DNA from: Fusibacter ferrireducens
Lineage (GTDB): Bacteria > Bacillota > Clostridia > Peptostreptococcales > Acidaminobacteraceae
Direction: 5' to 3'
DNA length: 64,000 nucleotides
NCBI RefSeq assembly: GCF_015352425.1
Contig: NZ_JADKNH010000002.1
Location: 1-64,000, forward strand
The notes under the pieces were generated by a model. That model was not told the origin of the DNA. It worked only from the letters and a program-made list of their open reading frames with translations, and did no database searches. Below are positions 7,987-16,662 of this stretch, in pieces (the stretch's first letter is position 1; every line of letters starts with the position of its first letter). The position numbers and the translations under genes are program-made.

Positions 7987-8853
7987 TTACGCATAAAATC
8001 CCGTTGAGTAACCAATAAATGTAAGTAGACATGCGAGTACGAGAATTAAACCCATAAGCTTAAGTGGAGACCATTTTTTCTTTGTATATAGGTAGTAAAC
8101 TGATAGTGTTAAAAACAAGGGCAATATCTTTGGAAAAATAGAATTAACCACTTTATCTGCATCAAATATCACTTGATTGATCAACGTCTCACCCGTTGCT
8201 GGATCAAAGACATCTCTGATGATTTGAATGGGTAAAGTAAAATTGACAAAAGAGGCCGTTAAAGCACCGACAACGATTAATCCAAGTACAGTCATCGTAT
8301 CTGTCAATGCATTGAGTTTACCTGTTGACATAAACCCTTGCATGCCCTCAATTCCAGATTTATAACCCAGTTTAAATAGATTCCAACTTAAAATTGCCGT
8401 GCCCACTGGGTAGACAATCATATAAACCACCGGTCCTAACCATCCAACAGCTGAAGATGCCTGTGAAATGGATAAGCAAATCGTGAGCAATATGGGAATA
8501 AAAGTCGCAACCCATAATGAGTCGCCAATGGCTGAGGTGGGACCAATCAAGGCTACTTTGACACCGCTGATCAATTCAGGCGTACAGCTGCCATTTGCAT
8601 TTGCTTCTTCCAGTCCACAAACAATGCCGTTACAAATAGAACCCACTTGAGATTCTGTATTGAATAAAGTGGTATGTCTTTTCAATGCCGCCGCTTTTTC
8701 TTCTTTTGTGTCATATAACTCTTCTATTACAGGTGCCATCGATTGTCCAAAAGCTAACCCCAACATGCTCTCTGCTTGCTGTGAACATCCATTCCAAAAA
8801 AACCAATTTAGGAATGATTTTTTCAGTGTCTTCTCGCTTATTTTCTTCATCAT
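7987..8853 (-). CDS. PTS mannose-family IID component
   Basis: This 288-residue membrane subunit is typical of ManZ/IID: FFWNGCSQQAESMLGLAFGQSM near the start (residues 19-40), KRHTTLFNTESQVG, a central GPTSAIGDSLWV loop and C-terminal membrane segments. It forms the translocation channel with IIC. The ATG overlaps the IIC stop codon by four bases, so the two are translationally coupled. Confidence 0.92.
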   Translation of the reverse strand: MMKKISEKTLKKSFLNWFFWNGCSQQAESMLGLAFGQSMAPVIEELYDTKEEKAAALKRHTTLFNTESQVGSICNGIVCGLEEANANGSCTPELISGVKVALIGPTSAIGDSLWVATFIPILLTICLSISQASSAVGWLGPVVYMIVYPVGTAILSWNLFKLGYKSGIEGMQGFMSTGKLNALTDTMTVLGLIVVGALTASFVNFTLPIQIIRDVFDPATGETLINQVIFDADKVVNSIFPKILPLFLTLSVYYLYTKKKWSPLKLMGLILVLACLLTFIGYSTGFYA

Positions 8854-9644
8854 AGCACCTCGCCTTTCTTAGACTCTAGTCCTGTTATAACCACATAGTA
8901 TAAAATAGAAATAATAATCGCTAACACGGCAACTGCCATTGTACTTTGACCAAAGTACGTTACTAAAATAAAGCCCGCAAGATAAATGGCCACATGGTAC
9001 TTTTTCTTGAATAAAAAGGAAATAATGATGCCCATCCCAAGTGCCGCCATCATGCCACCAAAGACGCCCAGTGCCGTAGTCACCCATGCTGGAATTAAGG
9101 TTGCAAAGTCTCCCTGAGCTGAAGCTGCAGTCATGGAAGTTAAAACGATTACTGCTGGAATAAAGCGACATGAAAACCCAATCAATTGCCCTAAAACCAG
9201 ATTTGGAATAAACATCTTTTTGGTCTCGCCCGTTTCCGCATATTTATTGGCCACACGGTTCAAAGGCAGATTAAGAGCATATGAAACATTCCACATAATT
9301 TGTCCTACCAATCCACCAATACCTGCAAACACAACAGCTAATCCAATGACTTGTGCAACATCTAATCCTCTGCCAAACACAAGTGCACCCGCTGTTCCAA
9401 TATAGGTTGCATACGACAAGTCCCATGCCACAGCGCCCCCAGGTGTGACATTGCCCATATACATGATTTGGAGAGAAATACCTACTAAAATTGCAGTCTG
9501 AACATCCCCCAATATGATGCCTACAATAAATGCAGCCACGAGTGGCCTCCCCAAGGTGTACCAACCAATGGTATTCCCAACGATTGAACCAATTGCACCT
9601 AAATACACAAAAATTGCGATTAAAATAATTTGATAAACATGCAT
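8850..9644 (-). CDS. PTS mannose-family IIC component
   Basis: This 264-residue membrane protein has six or more hydrophobic segments and the family features GRPLVAAFIVGIILGDVQTA and GNVTPGGAVAWDLSYATYIGT. It is the sugar-binding channel subunit paired with IID. A very strong GGGAGGAGA site precedes the ATG. A short tandem-repeat spacer of 85 nt separates it from the IIB gene. Confidence 0.92.
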   Translation of the reverse strand: MHVYQIILIAIFVYLGAIGSIVGNTIGWYTLGRPLVAAFIVGIILGDVQTAILVGISLQIMYMGNVTPGGAVAWDLSYATYIGTAGALVFGRGLDVAQVIGLAVVFAGIGGLVGQIMWNVSYALNLPLNRVANKYAETGETKKMFIPNLVLGQLIGFSCRFIPAVIVLTSMTAASAQGDFATLIPAWVTTALGVFGGMMAALGMGIIISFLFKKKYHVAIYLAGFILVTYFGQSTMAVAVLAIIISILYYVVITGLESKKGEVL

Positions 9645-9670
9645 CTTGTTCTCCTCCCAATTATTTAATA

Positions 9671-9718
9671 GATTATTTGACAGACTATTTAATAGACTAT
9701 TTGTTTGACTAATTGATT
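9671..9718. repeat. Four 12-bp tandem repeats between IIB and IIC genes
   Basis: Four successive 12-mers begin GATTATTTGACA, GACTATTTAATA, GACTATTTGTTT and GACTAATTGATT (9671-9718). A fifth degenerate unit overlaps the IIB stop region. They fill the only long spacer inside the PTS operon. No stem-loop or ORF is apparent. Confidence 0.6.
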
Positions 9719-9729
9719 ATTTATATCGA

Positions 9730-10221
9730 TTATTTGATCGATTTCTTAAATGACTCCCAGCTCATTTTTGCCGTTGCAGGCAATTGTTGAAAACAGACTT
9801 CTGCCCCTTTTGAAACCAAAGCATCTATCGTACTCACATCAGCATCACTCAAATAAAAGATGCCCGTCGCCCCGTTGATTTTATGATTGGTGTCATCTCT
9901 TTTGGCGATATTGCCTAGAATAATACGTTCAGCACGTTCTATTTCTTCGGTGAGCATTTCCAATTTACTCGGCAGTCTTACTATGACCAGACGGTTCACA
10001 TTGCTCTCTTGAGCTAATAACGCTTTCGCCTCTTCCGTTGTGACAATATGTGTTTTATAAGTTGGCGGCACACCCATTGTCATAATGGACTTAAGAACCG
10101 GATTTTTTGCACTTTCATCATCAATAGCAATGATTTCTTTAATAGAAAGTGTTGGACACCACGCCACAATGGTCTGTCCATGAATTAATCTGTCATCCAC
10201 TCTTACATATGTTTTTCCCAT
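9730..10221 (-). CDS. PTS mannose-family IIB component
   Basis: This 163-residue cytoplasmic protein has the phosphorylation site His14 in RVDDRLIHGQ and the usual IIB tail. It transfers phosphate from IIA to the incoming sugar. ATG at 10221 is chosen over an in-frame TTG at 10242 because AAAGGAG lies in the best position and the family consensus starts here. It sits between murQ and the IIC gene. Confidence 0.92.
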   Translation of the reverse strand: MGKTYVRVDDRLIHGQTIVAWCPTLSIKEIIAIDDESAKNPVLKSIMTMGVPPTYKTHIVTTEEAKALLAQESNVNRLVIVRLPSKLEMLTEEIERAERIILGNIAKRDDTNHKINGATGIFYLSDADVSTIDALVSKGAEVCFQQLPATAKMSWESFKKSIK

Positions 10222-10307
10222 TTCACCACTCCTTTGTTGCAACCGCTCAAACTATTGCTAGATTAACGATTACAAGATTCAATAAAATTTACTATGCTTT
10301 ACTGTGA

Positions 10308-11195
10308 TCAAATACATTTTCGAATAAAGCCCTTATTTTGAATAATTTTTTGCTTTGCTTCTTCCCTTGTAACACCGGTCAGAATCATGACAATTGCTTC
10401 TTTAATGGAAAACTCTGAAATTTCTAAAGTCTTTAAAGCAACTGTCATATCACAACCCGTACTTTCCATTACAATACGTTTTGCTCTTTCAACTAATTTT
10501 TGATTTGTTGCTCTCATATCCACCATTAAATTGCCATATACTTTTCCAATGCCCACCATGGAGGCTGTTGAAATCATATTCAGTATCAGCTTTTGACTGG
10601 TACCTGCCTTCAGTCTTGTGGAACCCGTTAAAATCTCCGGTCCTGCGTCAACTTCAATAGCAACATCCGCGTATTTTGACAGCTCAGAAGCCTTATTACA
10701 AGAAATGCCAATACACTTCGCATTTATTTCTTTGGCATATTTCAAGGCACCTATGGCATATGGCGTTCTCCCTGAAGCTGCAATGGCCACAACAGCATCA
10801 TTTTCGTTCACATTTACTTTTTTTAGATCTTCCACCGCTAGCGCTTCAGAATCTTCTGCGCCTTCAACAGCTCTTACAAAGGCTTTTTCTCCTCCTGCAA
10901 TAAGACCTATGACCTCATCGTTCGTGGAAAAAGTAGGGACGCACTCAACAGCATCCAAAATCCCTAACCTGCCGCTTGTTCCTGCCCCAATATAAATAAT
11001 TCTACCATTATTGCGAAGTGCTTCAATCGTCAATTGAATACTTTTTTCAATCTGAGGCAATGCTTCTTTAATGGCCCCTATCACTTTTTGGTCTTCTTCA
11101 TTCATAATCCGAAGCAATGTCAATGTTGACATGGTATCTAAGTTTAATGTTTTTGGATTGCGGCTCTCTGTCTTTAAAAAATCAATATTTGTCAT
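10308..11195 (-). CDS. murQ: N-acetylmuramic acid 6-phosphate etherase
   Basis: This 295-residue SIS-domain lyase cleaves the lactyl ether of MurNAc-6-phosphate, giving GlcNAc-6-phosphate and lactate. Signature stretches are GAGTSGRLGILDAVECVPTF (residues 71-90), GGEKAFVRAVEGAEDS (101-116) and GPEILTGSTRLKAGT. Glutamates 84 and 114 match the expected acid/base positions. ATG at 11195 has GGTGA at good spacing; ATG at 11207 is possible. Together with the PTS genes it points to peptidoglycan amino-sugar uptake and breakdown. Confidence 0.93.
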   Translation of the reverse strand: MTNIDFLKTESRNPKTLNLDTMSTLTLLRIMNEEDQKVIGAIKEALPQIEKSIQLTIEALRNNGRIIYIGAGTSGRLGILDAVECVPTFSTNDEVIGLIAGGEKAFVRAVEGAEDSEALAVEDLKKVNVNENDAVVAIAASGRTPYAIGALKYAKEINAKCIGISCNKASELSKYADVAIEVDAGPEILTGSTRLKAGTSQKLILNMISTASMVGIGKVYGNLMVDMRATNQKLVERAKRIVMESTGCDMTVALKTLEISEFSIKEAIVMILTGVTREEAKQKIIQNKGFIRKCI

Positions 11196-11200
11196 ATGCG

Positions 11201-11881
11201 TCACCATATCTTATGTTCTATTAAACTTGGATACATATAAGCTACCGTATAGCCACTGTTATTGGACTCAATTTGGCGTACTTTCCCCATTGTAGAATAG
11301 TAGTCTTTATAAGGAAAATCATTGATCTCACCTTTAAATACTGAATACGCCCGCAGTCCTTCAAACCAATTTTCTACTTCTTTTGAATCCAGTTTAAAAT
11401 AGGCCTGAGGTATAAAACCCACCAAATCCTCAAAATTTTCTCCATAGACGAGTTTGATGGCACTGCCCTTTTCTCGCAATCTCTTCACAGCTGTCGTCAC
11501 CGCATCATAGGTGTTAATATGTCTTGGATGCATGGACCCTCGCCAGTGCGTGATTACAAGATCCACTTGCTCTTCTTCAAAATAGTGCTCCATGCGTGTG
11601 GCAAACTCATCCAGTGACGGCATTTGACTGGACACGTATCCCAGCCAAATCGTATCACCATTTAATCTTTCTGCCGCAAGCTTATTTTGATCCAACAAGA
11701 CCCTTAAGTACTCACTTTTTGCTTCCTCAGTTGCATCTGGATCTTCCAAACGCCCTTGTGTAACATGAATGTAAGTACAATGAGCGCCTTGCGCTGCATA
11801 TTTAAGCATAATGGGACCACCTAAAATTTCTGCATCCATTGAATGAGCACCCACACTGACCACTCTTCTTATTTCACTCAT
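11201..11881 (-). CDS. PIG-L (LmbE) family deacetylase-like protein with altered active site
   Basis: This 226-residue protein has the PIG-L fold signature near its start and the second histidine motif HPRH at 118-121. Members are zinc-dependent N-deacetylases of GlcNAc-type sugars (MshB, BshB, PIG-L). The usual AHPDDE is here AHSMDAE (residues 12-18): the zinc ligands H13 and D16 are kept, but the aspartate that acts as general base in MshB is Met15 and the next acid is Ala17. It overlaps murQ closely. It may act on an N-acetyl amino sugar entering through the PTS, or have a changed activity. Confidence 0.8.
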   Translation of the reverse strand: MSEIRRVVSVGAHSMDAEILGGPIMLKYAAQGAHCTYIHVTQGRLEDPDATEEAKSEYLRVLLDQNKLAAERLNGDTIWLGYVSSQMPSLDEFATRMEHYFEEEQVDLVITHWRGSMHPRHINTYDAVTTAVKRLREKGSAIKLVYGENFEDLVGFIPQAYFKLDSKEVENWFEGLRAYSVFKGEINDFPYKDYYSTMGKVRQIESNNSGYTVAYMYPSLIEHKIW

Positions 11882-11894
11882 GATAACCTCCCTC

Positions 11895-12833
11895 TTAAAT
11901 TATTTTTTGATAACTTACATAAGTTCTAAAAACTTCAACACCATGTCTCTCATAAAACCTTCTCCCTGGAATATCGGTGGACACAAAATACAAATGATAA
12001 ATGCCTCTCTTCTCCATTTCCAGTTGCATTAAATCGAATAAAATACCGCCAATACCGTAATTCCGCACTGATTCTTTAACACCTATAGGGCCAAATCGCA
12101 TTGGGTTGCCATCGATCTTTCGCATACAAAATCCCACAATTTCTTTTTCAGGATTCAGAGCCAATAACATGCAATCTTCTGCTTCATTATTTTGCATGGA
12201 GATCAAGGCATTTCGCTTCCAACCGCCACCGAATTCTTGTTTTAAAAACTCAAGTAAGTCCAAAGCATATTTGTACTCAAAATTGACAAATGAGAAACCC
12301 AGTGTTTGAGCTTTTAATTGCTTATCCAAAGCCTCTTTACTCATTTGATAACCATGTAGCGACTTGCACATGGAGTAACTTTCTTGGCCAGACAGATAAC
12401 CTAATGCATTAAAAAAGGCAATGGCCTCTTTATAATTTTCTCGATCTATCCCCGGGAAGAAATAGTTGGGGCTATAGGCGCCAAGTATAATCGTTTCAGC
12501 ACCCATGGCCTTTAATTTCACTTCAGCATGATGAATCAATGCTTTGCCTATCCCCATTTGTCGATAATTTGAATCCACAAACATGACATTAATCCATCCT
12601 TTAGTGGGTTCCAGTCCTCTTTCAAGATACGGGAATTTTCTCTTGGTTCCCAATAAAAATCCGATGACTCGATTATTTTCAAGTGCAATAAAACAAAGTG
12701 CTGTATCAAAATTATCATCCAATAAGACTTGCTTTCTAAATTTATGAACGGTAATTGGATCAACAACTAAGGTCTTATTCCACAATTCTACGACTTCACT
12801 TTCATAGCTTTGATTGTAATTCAGAATCTCCAT
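11895..12833 (-). CDS. Two-domain GNAT acetyltransferase
   Basis: This 312-residue protein contains two GNAT folds. The first has the acetyl-CoA loop RQMGIGKA at 91-98, the second NYGIGGILFDLM near residue 270. It is the first gene of the amino-sugar operon. ATG at 12833 is chosen because GGGAGGT precedes it. With a PIG-L deacetylase-like gene next to it, it may acetylate a glucosamine/muramic-acid-type amine or a product of that enzyme; this is inference from context only. Confidence 0.8.
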   Translation of the reverse strand: MEILNYNQSYESEVVELWNKTLVVDPITVHKFRKQVLLDDNFDTALCFIALENNRVIGFLLGTKRKFPYLERGLEPTKGWINVMFVDSNYRQMGIGKALIHHAEVKLKAMGAETIILGAYSPNYFFPGIDRENYKEAIAFFNALGYLSGQESYSMCKSLHGYQMSKEALDKQLKAQTLGFSFVNFEYKYALDLLEFLKQEFGGGWKRNALISMQNNEAEDCMLLALNPEKEIVGFCMRKIDGNPMRFGPIGVKESVRNYGIGGILFDLMQLEMEKRGIYHLYFVSTDIPGRRFYERHGVEVFRTYVSYQKII

Positions 12834-12890
12834 TTTATCTGACCTCCCTGTACAGACCATTTTTATTTGTAATTAAACATATTCTCTTCT

Positions 12891-12954
12891 TAATATGTTA
12901 ACATGTTAATATATTGTTCTAGCTCATTGTAATATAATTTTTTAAAGATTGCAA
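12891..12954 (-). promoter_or_regulatory. Promoter and GntR operator of the amino-sugar operon
   Basis: On the minus strand TTGCAA (12949-12954) and TACAAT (12926-12931) are 17 nt apart. Downstream lies TAATATGTTAACATGTTAAT (12891-12910), which contains the palindromes ATGTTAACAT and TTAACATGTTAA and matches the element at the gntR promoter. Confidence 0.6.
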
Positions 12955-13007
12955 CCCATAAGGTAAAACTTTTAGCGTCTATATCCTACAACCTATTAAT
13001 TTGTATC

Positions 13008-13055
13008 AAAAAAAAAAATCCCTACACTACCGATTTCCGGTAGCATAAAGATTTT
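13008..13055 (-). terminator. Terminator of the patatin gene
   Basis: A long stem (13015-13032 with 13038-13055, loop ATTTC, a few wobble pairs) is followed on the minus strand by about eleven U. It insulates the patatin gene from the downstream amino-sugar operon promoter. Confidence 0.85.
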
Positions 13056-13082
13056 ATTGCACATTTACTTTTGATGGTCTTC

Positions 13083-13964
13083 TCATTTGCCATCAACATT
13101 TAAAAATTTTTTCCATTTGACAACATCTTGCTTCCCTTGTGCATATCCAAGATGATAGCTTTCAGAGAGTTTATGATAATTCATTTCACGGTTGGAAACT
13201 GGCATCTGATTTGGATATACTAAAAAAGCTTTGCCCTGGCGCTCAAGAGCCTCCAGTTCATCTAGCGTCTCGTTATAGATCTTATGTCGATTCAATAAGG
13301 CTTCTGCCACAGCAGGATATTTTTTATAATATGCTCTTAACAGTTTATCAAACTTCACAGGCCTTTTACGATAGCCCTTTTCACGTGTCAAGATGACAAA
13401 AAAACGTTTATAACCATCTGCTTTGGCCACATCCAGCGCAATGCCTCCGCCAAGGCCACCATCCACATAGCAATGACCGCCATAATGCGTTGCCGGCATA
13501 AAAATGGGCATAGAAGATGAGGCTCTTACAATTTTAACCAAATCATTGACATCTTTCATATCTGTTTTTGAAAAGTAGTGCATCTTACCAAGCATCCTGT
13601 CAAATGCACCAATTCTAAGTTTGGCTGGATTGCTCATAAAGAGATCAAAATCGAACGGAAGTGCTGCACCTTCATAATGCGTCTCTTCATAGATATATTT
13701 TGACCTAAAATAACCTTCCCCTTTCAAGAAAGAAGACCAGCCTCCAAAATTTGGATCAAGAGCAATATCCACAAAAGCGCGTTTTGCGCGTTCCGTATTT
13801 CTGGAAAGATAATTGATACTATGACTTGATCCAGCAGATATACCAGCCACATAATCAAAGTAAAGATTGTTTTCAAGTAAATTATTCAAAAAGCCCGCTG
13901 TGTAACTTGCTCGCATGCCGCCGCCTTCAAAAATTAATGCGGTATCCATGATATTATTATTCAT
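13083..13964 (-). CDS. Patatin-like phospholipase / serine acylhydrolase
   Basis: This 293-residue protein has the patatin catalytic elements: the glycine-rich oxyanion loop FEGGGMRASY (12-21), the nucleophile motif GISAGSS (Ser43) and the catalytic DGG at 168-170. It resembles the RssA/YjjU group of cytoplasmic patatins. It stands alone between a terminator and a 218-nt spacer with no evident gene, so the context gives no substrate hint. GGAGGT precedes the ATG. Confidence 0.9.
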   Translation of the reverse strand: MNNNIMDTALIFEGGGMRASYTAGFLNNLLENNLYFDYVAGISAGSSHSINYLSRNTERAKRAFVDIALDPNFGGWSSFLKGEGYFRSKYIYEETHYEGAALPFDFDLFMSNPAKLRIGAFDRMLGKMHYFSKTDMKDVNDLVKIVRASSSMPIFMPATHYGGHCYVDGGLGGGIALDVAKADGYKRFFVILTREKGYRKRPVKFDKLLRAYYKKYPAVAEALLNRHKIYNETLDELEALERQGKAFLVYPNQMPVSNREMNYHKLSESYHLGYAQGKQDVVKWKKFLNVDGK

Positions 13965-14182
13965 TATGAGTTGTTACCTCCATGTTCCATGCCAATGTGT
14001 CCATAAATAGCTCAATGTTTTAATCCTTTTATTTATCCTCTAAACTCAGTTTAAAATAAGTGTTCTTAAACCAGTATGATTTATTATTTTTAAGCTGTCA
14101 ATATACATAACCGATATTTTACTCATCAAAAGATCTATTCCAGCATGTACTACAAGTTCTCTTAACAACGCTCCTTTTTCTC

Positions 14183-15415
14183 TTATTCTAAAACGCGCTC
14201 TGCTTTTTCCTGAGGTGCCACAGATAAAACCATCAAGGTACTTCCCATAATCGATACAATACCGCCTAATAATAGAACACTTTTGGGATCCACATAATCC
14301 AATAGTATGCCCCCTATTAGACTTGCCAAAATACTGCCCAAAGTAAGTGCATTGGTTATCATCGCTTGCCCCTTTATCTGATCATCCTTGTGAATAATCT
14401 GATTGACATAGTAAACAGATGCAGGGACATACAAGCCAAAGGCACCAATTTGTAACAACTGAGCCACATAGAAAATAGGAATTGATGGTGCAAAGTATGT
14501 TAAAAGATGCTTAGCAGTAAAAAAAAGTGCTGATATTTTAAGTAAAGTGCCACAATTTACTTTCTTCATCAATCGACTAAACACAAACATAATTGGAATT
14601 TCCGAACCCGCTGCGAGAAATGCTGCGACGCCCATTTCAGAACTGGTTCCACCAATACGCCTCACAATTTGAATCATGAAGGAATTGATCAAAATATGTG
14701 GCACAAAAACCAGTGCTGTTCCCAATATAAAAATAGTGAAATATCTATATTTCTTTAAAAATGTCATTATGGTTAAAGACTCATCCGGTTTGCTTTGACT
14801 AGGACTTTCAATCTCCATTGCGCTAGCTACTTCTGTCTTGAAACTCACCTCGCCCTTTTTAGGTGTAAATTTTAAAATCATTGCAAGCAATAATAGCGTA
14901 GACACACTGTAGTAAATCGGGAGCCAATCGGCCCCTAATGTTTTAATCACATTTCCAAGTATGAGAGATGTCACCGCATAAGCTCCAGAGCCAACCCCCC
15001 GAGCTACACCAAAGTTAATGCGAATCCCCATCTTTTCATATTCAAAGCAAATTGAATTGATCAAAGGCTGTATGGAGGCTAGAATGCTAAATGACAGTAT
15101 CATAAAAAGCGCTACTGCATACTTTGATCCTGCTGTTAAAAGGATGCCCACTGAAAGTACAATAACCAAAGCCAATAGAATGGCAATAAAATGCTTCAAT
15201 ACAATTTTCTTTGTTTTATCCATATACGCAGCCATTACAGGTTGTAAAAAAAACGCCAAAATATTAACAAGTGCCAAAACAACGCCGATTTCTGAATTAT
15301 TATATTGTCTAGCTAAAAGATAAACTGCTGAAAAACTGAGCATCATGCAATAAGTTGACCAGTAAATCCCTTGAATTATACTATACTTTGAAGTGGCAAA
15401 GGATAATCTATACAT
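14183..15415 (-). CDS. MFS transporter (MFS_1-like, LacY/HcaT-like)
   Basis: This 410-residue protein has about twelve transmembrane helices and resembles the sugar or aromatic-acid:H+ symporter branch of the MFS. Features include QPVMAAYMDKTKK at the loop 2-3 signature and a central cytoplasmic loop of about 40 residues. ATG at 15415 is chosen over GTG at 15430 because GAGG is correctly spaced before it. It is divergent from an AraC-cupin regulator, which likely controls uptake of the sugar or acid in question. Confidence 0.85.
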   Translation of the reverse strand: MYRLSFATSKYSIIQGIYWSTYCMMLSFSAVYLLARQYNNSEIGVVLALVNILAFFLQPVMAAYMDKTKKIVLKHFIAILLALVIVLSVGILLTAGSKYAVALFMILSFSILASIQPLINSICFEYEKMGIRINFGVARGVGSGAYAVTSLILGNVIKTLGADWLPIYYSVSTLLLLAMILKFTPKKGEVSFKTEVASAMEIESPSQSKPDESLTIMTFLKKYRYFTIFILGTALVFVPHILINSFMIQIVRRIGGTSSEMGVAAFLAAGSEIPIMFVFSRLMKKVNCGTLLKISALFFTAKHLLTYFAPSIPIFYVAQLLQIGAFGLYVPASVYYVNQIIHKDDQIKGQAMITNALTLGSILASLIGGILLDYVDPKSVLLLGGIVSIMGSTLMVLSVAPQEKAERVLE

Positions 15416-15458
15416 ATCTGCATACCTCACTATTCTCTAATATTAATGTCATAATACC

Positions 15459-15489
15459 GCAATTATCATGGACAAAAAAGATAAATTGC
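15459..15489. promoter_or_regulatory. Inverted repeat in the MFS/AraC divergent region
   Basis: GCAATTATC (15459-15467) and GATAAATTGC (15480-15489) form an inverted repeat with a single bulged base, midway between the two divergent starts. It is a plausible binding site for the AraC-type regulator. Confidence 0.35.
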
Positions 15490-15558
15490 GCCATAATTAT
15501 AGTAATATAACGCCAAATACAGATTTAATCTGCCACTACTGAAAGGAACATATCTACT

Positions 15559-16569
15559 ATGATTTTACAGACACAAGTCACCGTCAATAGTTCTAAACAA
15601 GAGTACTTCAACAATACGATATCGCCATTTCCCTATTTTGCAGTTTTAGGCGTTCTCAAGAAAAGAGCCGATAGGAAAAGTGCGGAGACCTACATGAACC
15701 AATTTCTCAAAGGTGATCTTGGTGAGTCCAAAGAAAACTTTCGATTATCTATGATGGAAGTCGTGCCTTGGCACTGGCATGAAGAATTTGAGTTTTGTAG
15801 AGTGATCAAGGGCACCTGCCGTTTTATGACACCCACTCAGACAATTGAGCTCAAAGAAGGCGATGCCGTCTTTATCAATGCCAATTGTCTACACATGGTG
15901 GATCTTGAAGAAGGGGTAGATGAAGTCGTCTATCACACACAACAATTTAGCAGTACACTCCTAGAAGGCCCCACAGGCAGTGTTTTTAAACATAAATATA
16001 TTTTATCTGTTTCGAATAATCCATGCATTCAAGGGCTCTTTTTAAGTGGAGATGACTCTAATCATTTGCCCGTGATTGCCTCTCTAGAATCTGCGTACAC
16101 CCTCTTTTTGCAAAATGATCTCGGTTATGAAATATACATTCGAAATCTGCTTTCAGAATGCTTACTCTATATTATAAAAACCTTTAAAGACGAATTCAGC
16201 CCTTCTGCTGGCTTTTCACTTCCCATTAACAACCGCATCAAAACCATGATGACCTTTATCGAATACAATTATATGGACAAGATCAGTGTGGAGGATATCG
16301 GTAAATCCGCCAATGTCAGCAAGAGAGAATGTTTACGCTGTTTCAGCACCTACCTCCACATATCCCCGTTTATGTATTTAACGCACTTTCGCATTCGAAA
16401 GGCCATGCAACTTTTAGAAAGTTCTGAAGACAGCATTATTCAGATTAGTGAAGCGTGTGGTTTTTCTTCCAACAGTTATTTTGGAAAAGTCTTTCATCAT
16501 CACGTAGGCTCTACGCCAAACGGATACAGAAAGCTCATGCGTGACACCAACAGTGCTACCACTTCATAA
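15559..16569 (+). CDS. AraC-family regulator with N-terminal cupin
   Basis: This 336-residue protein has a cupin sensor in the N-terminal half (PWHWHEEFEFCRVIKG, EGDAVFINANCLH) and two helix-turn-helix motifs of AraC type in the last 100 residues (ISVEDIGKSANVSKRECLRCF, then IIQISEACGFSSNSYFGKVF). The cupin histidine pattern suggests sugar or metabolite sensing. It is divergent from the MFS transporter gene and probably activates it. AAAGGA precedes the ATG. Confidence 0.9.
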   Translation: MILQTQVTVNSSKQEYFNNTISPFPYFAVLGVLKKRADRKSAETYMNQFLKGDLGESKENFRLSMMEVVPWHWHEEFEFCRVIKGTCRFMTPTQTIELKEGDAVFINANCLHMVDLEEGVDEVVYHTQQFSSTLLEGPTGSVFKHKYILSVSNNPCIQGLFLSGDDSNHLPVIASLESAYTLFLQNDLGYEIYIRNLLSECLLYIIKTFKDEFSPSAGFSLPINNRIKTMMTFIEYNYMDKISVEDIGKSANVSKRECLRCFSTYLHISPFMYLTHFRIRKAMQLLESSEDSIIQISEACGFSSNSYFGKVFHHHVGSTPNGYRKLMRDTNSATTS

Positions 16570-16598
16570 TGCCTTCATAGTGATCTACAAATAAATAA

Positions 16599-16648
16599 GC
16601 CTCCAAATCTCTCTTATTCGCTTTGCAGCTGGTGAGAGATTTAGAGGC
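16599..16648. terminator. Hairpin between convergent araC and sod genes
   Basis: The arms at 16599-16613 and 16634-16648 pair over 15 positions with one mismatch and a 20-nt loop. It stands between two convergent genes. U-tracts are weak on both strands, so efficiency is uncertain. Confidence 0.55.
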
Positions 16649-16662
16649 CATATATCATTTTC

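Noticed and set aside
12891-12910. Simple AT-rich chance palindrome
   Set aside because: The near-identical element at 7483-7502, also just downstream of a promoter, makes chance unlikely, so it was kept as an operator.
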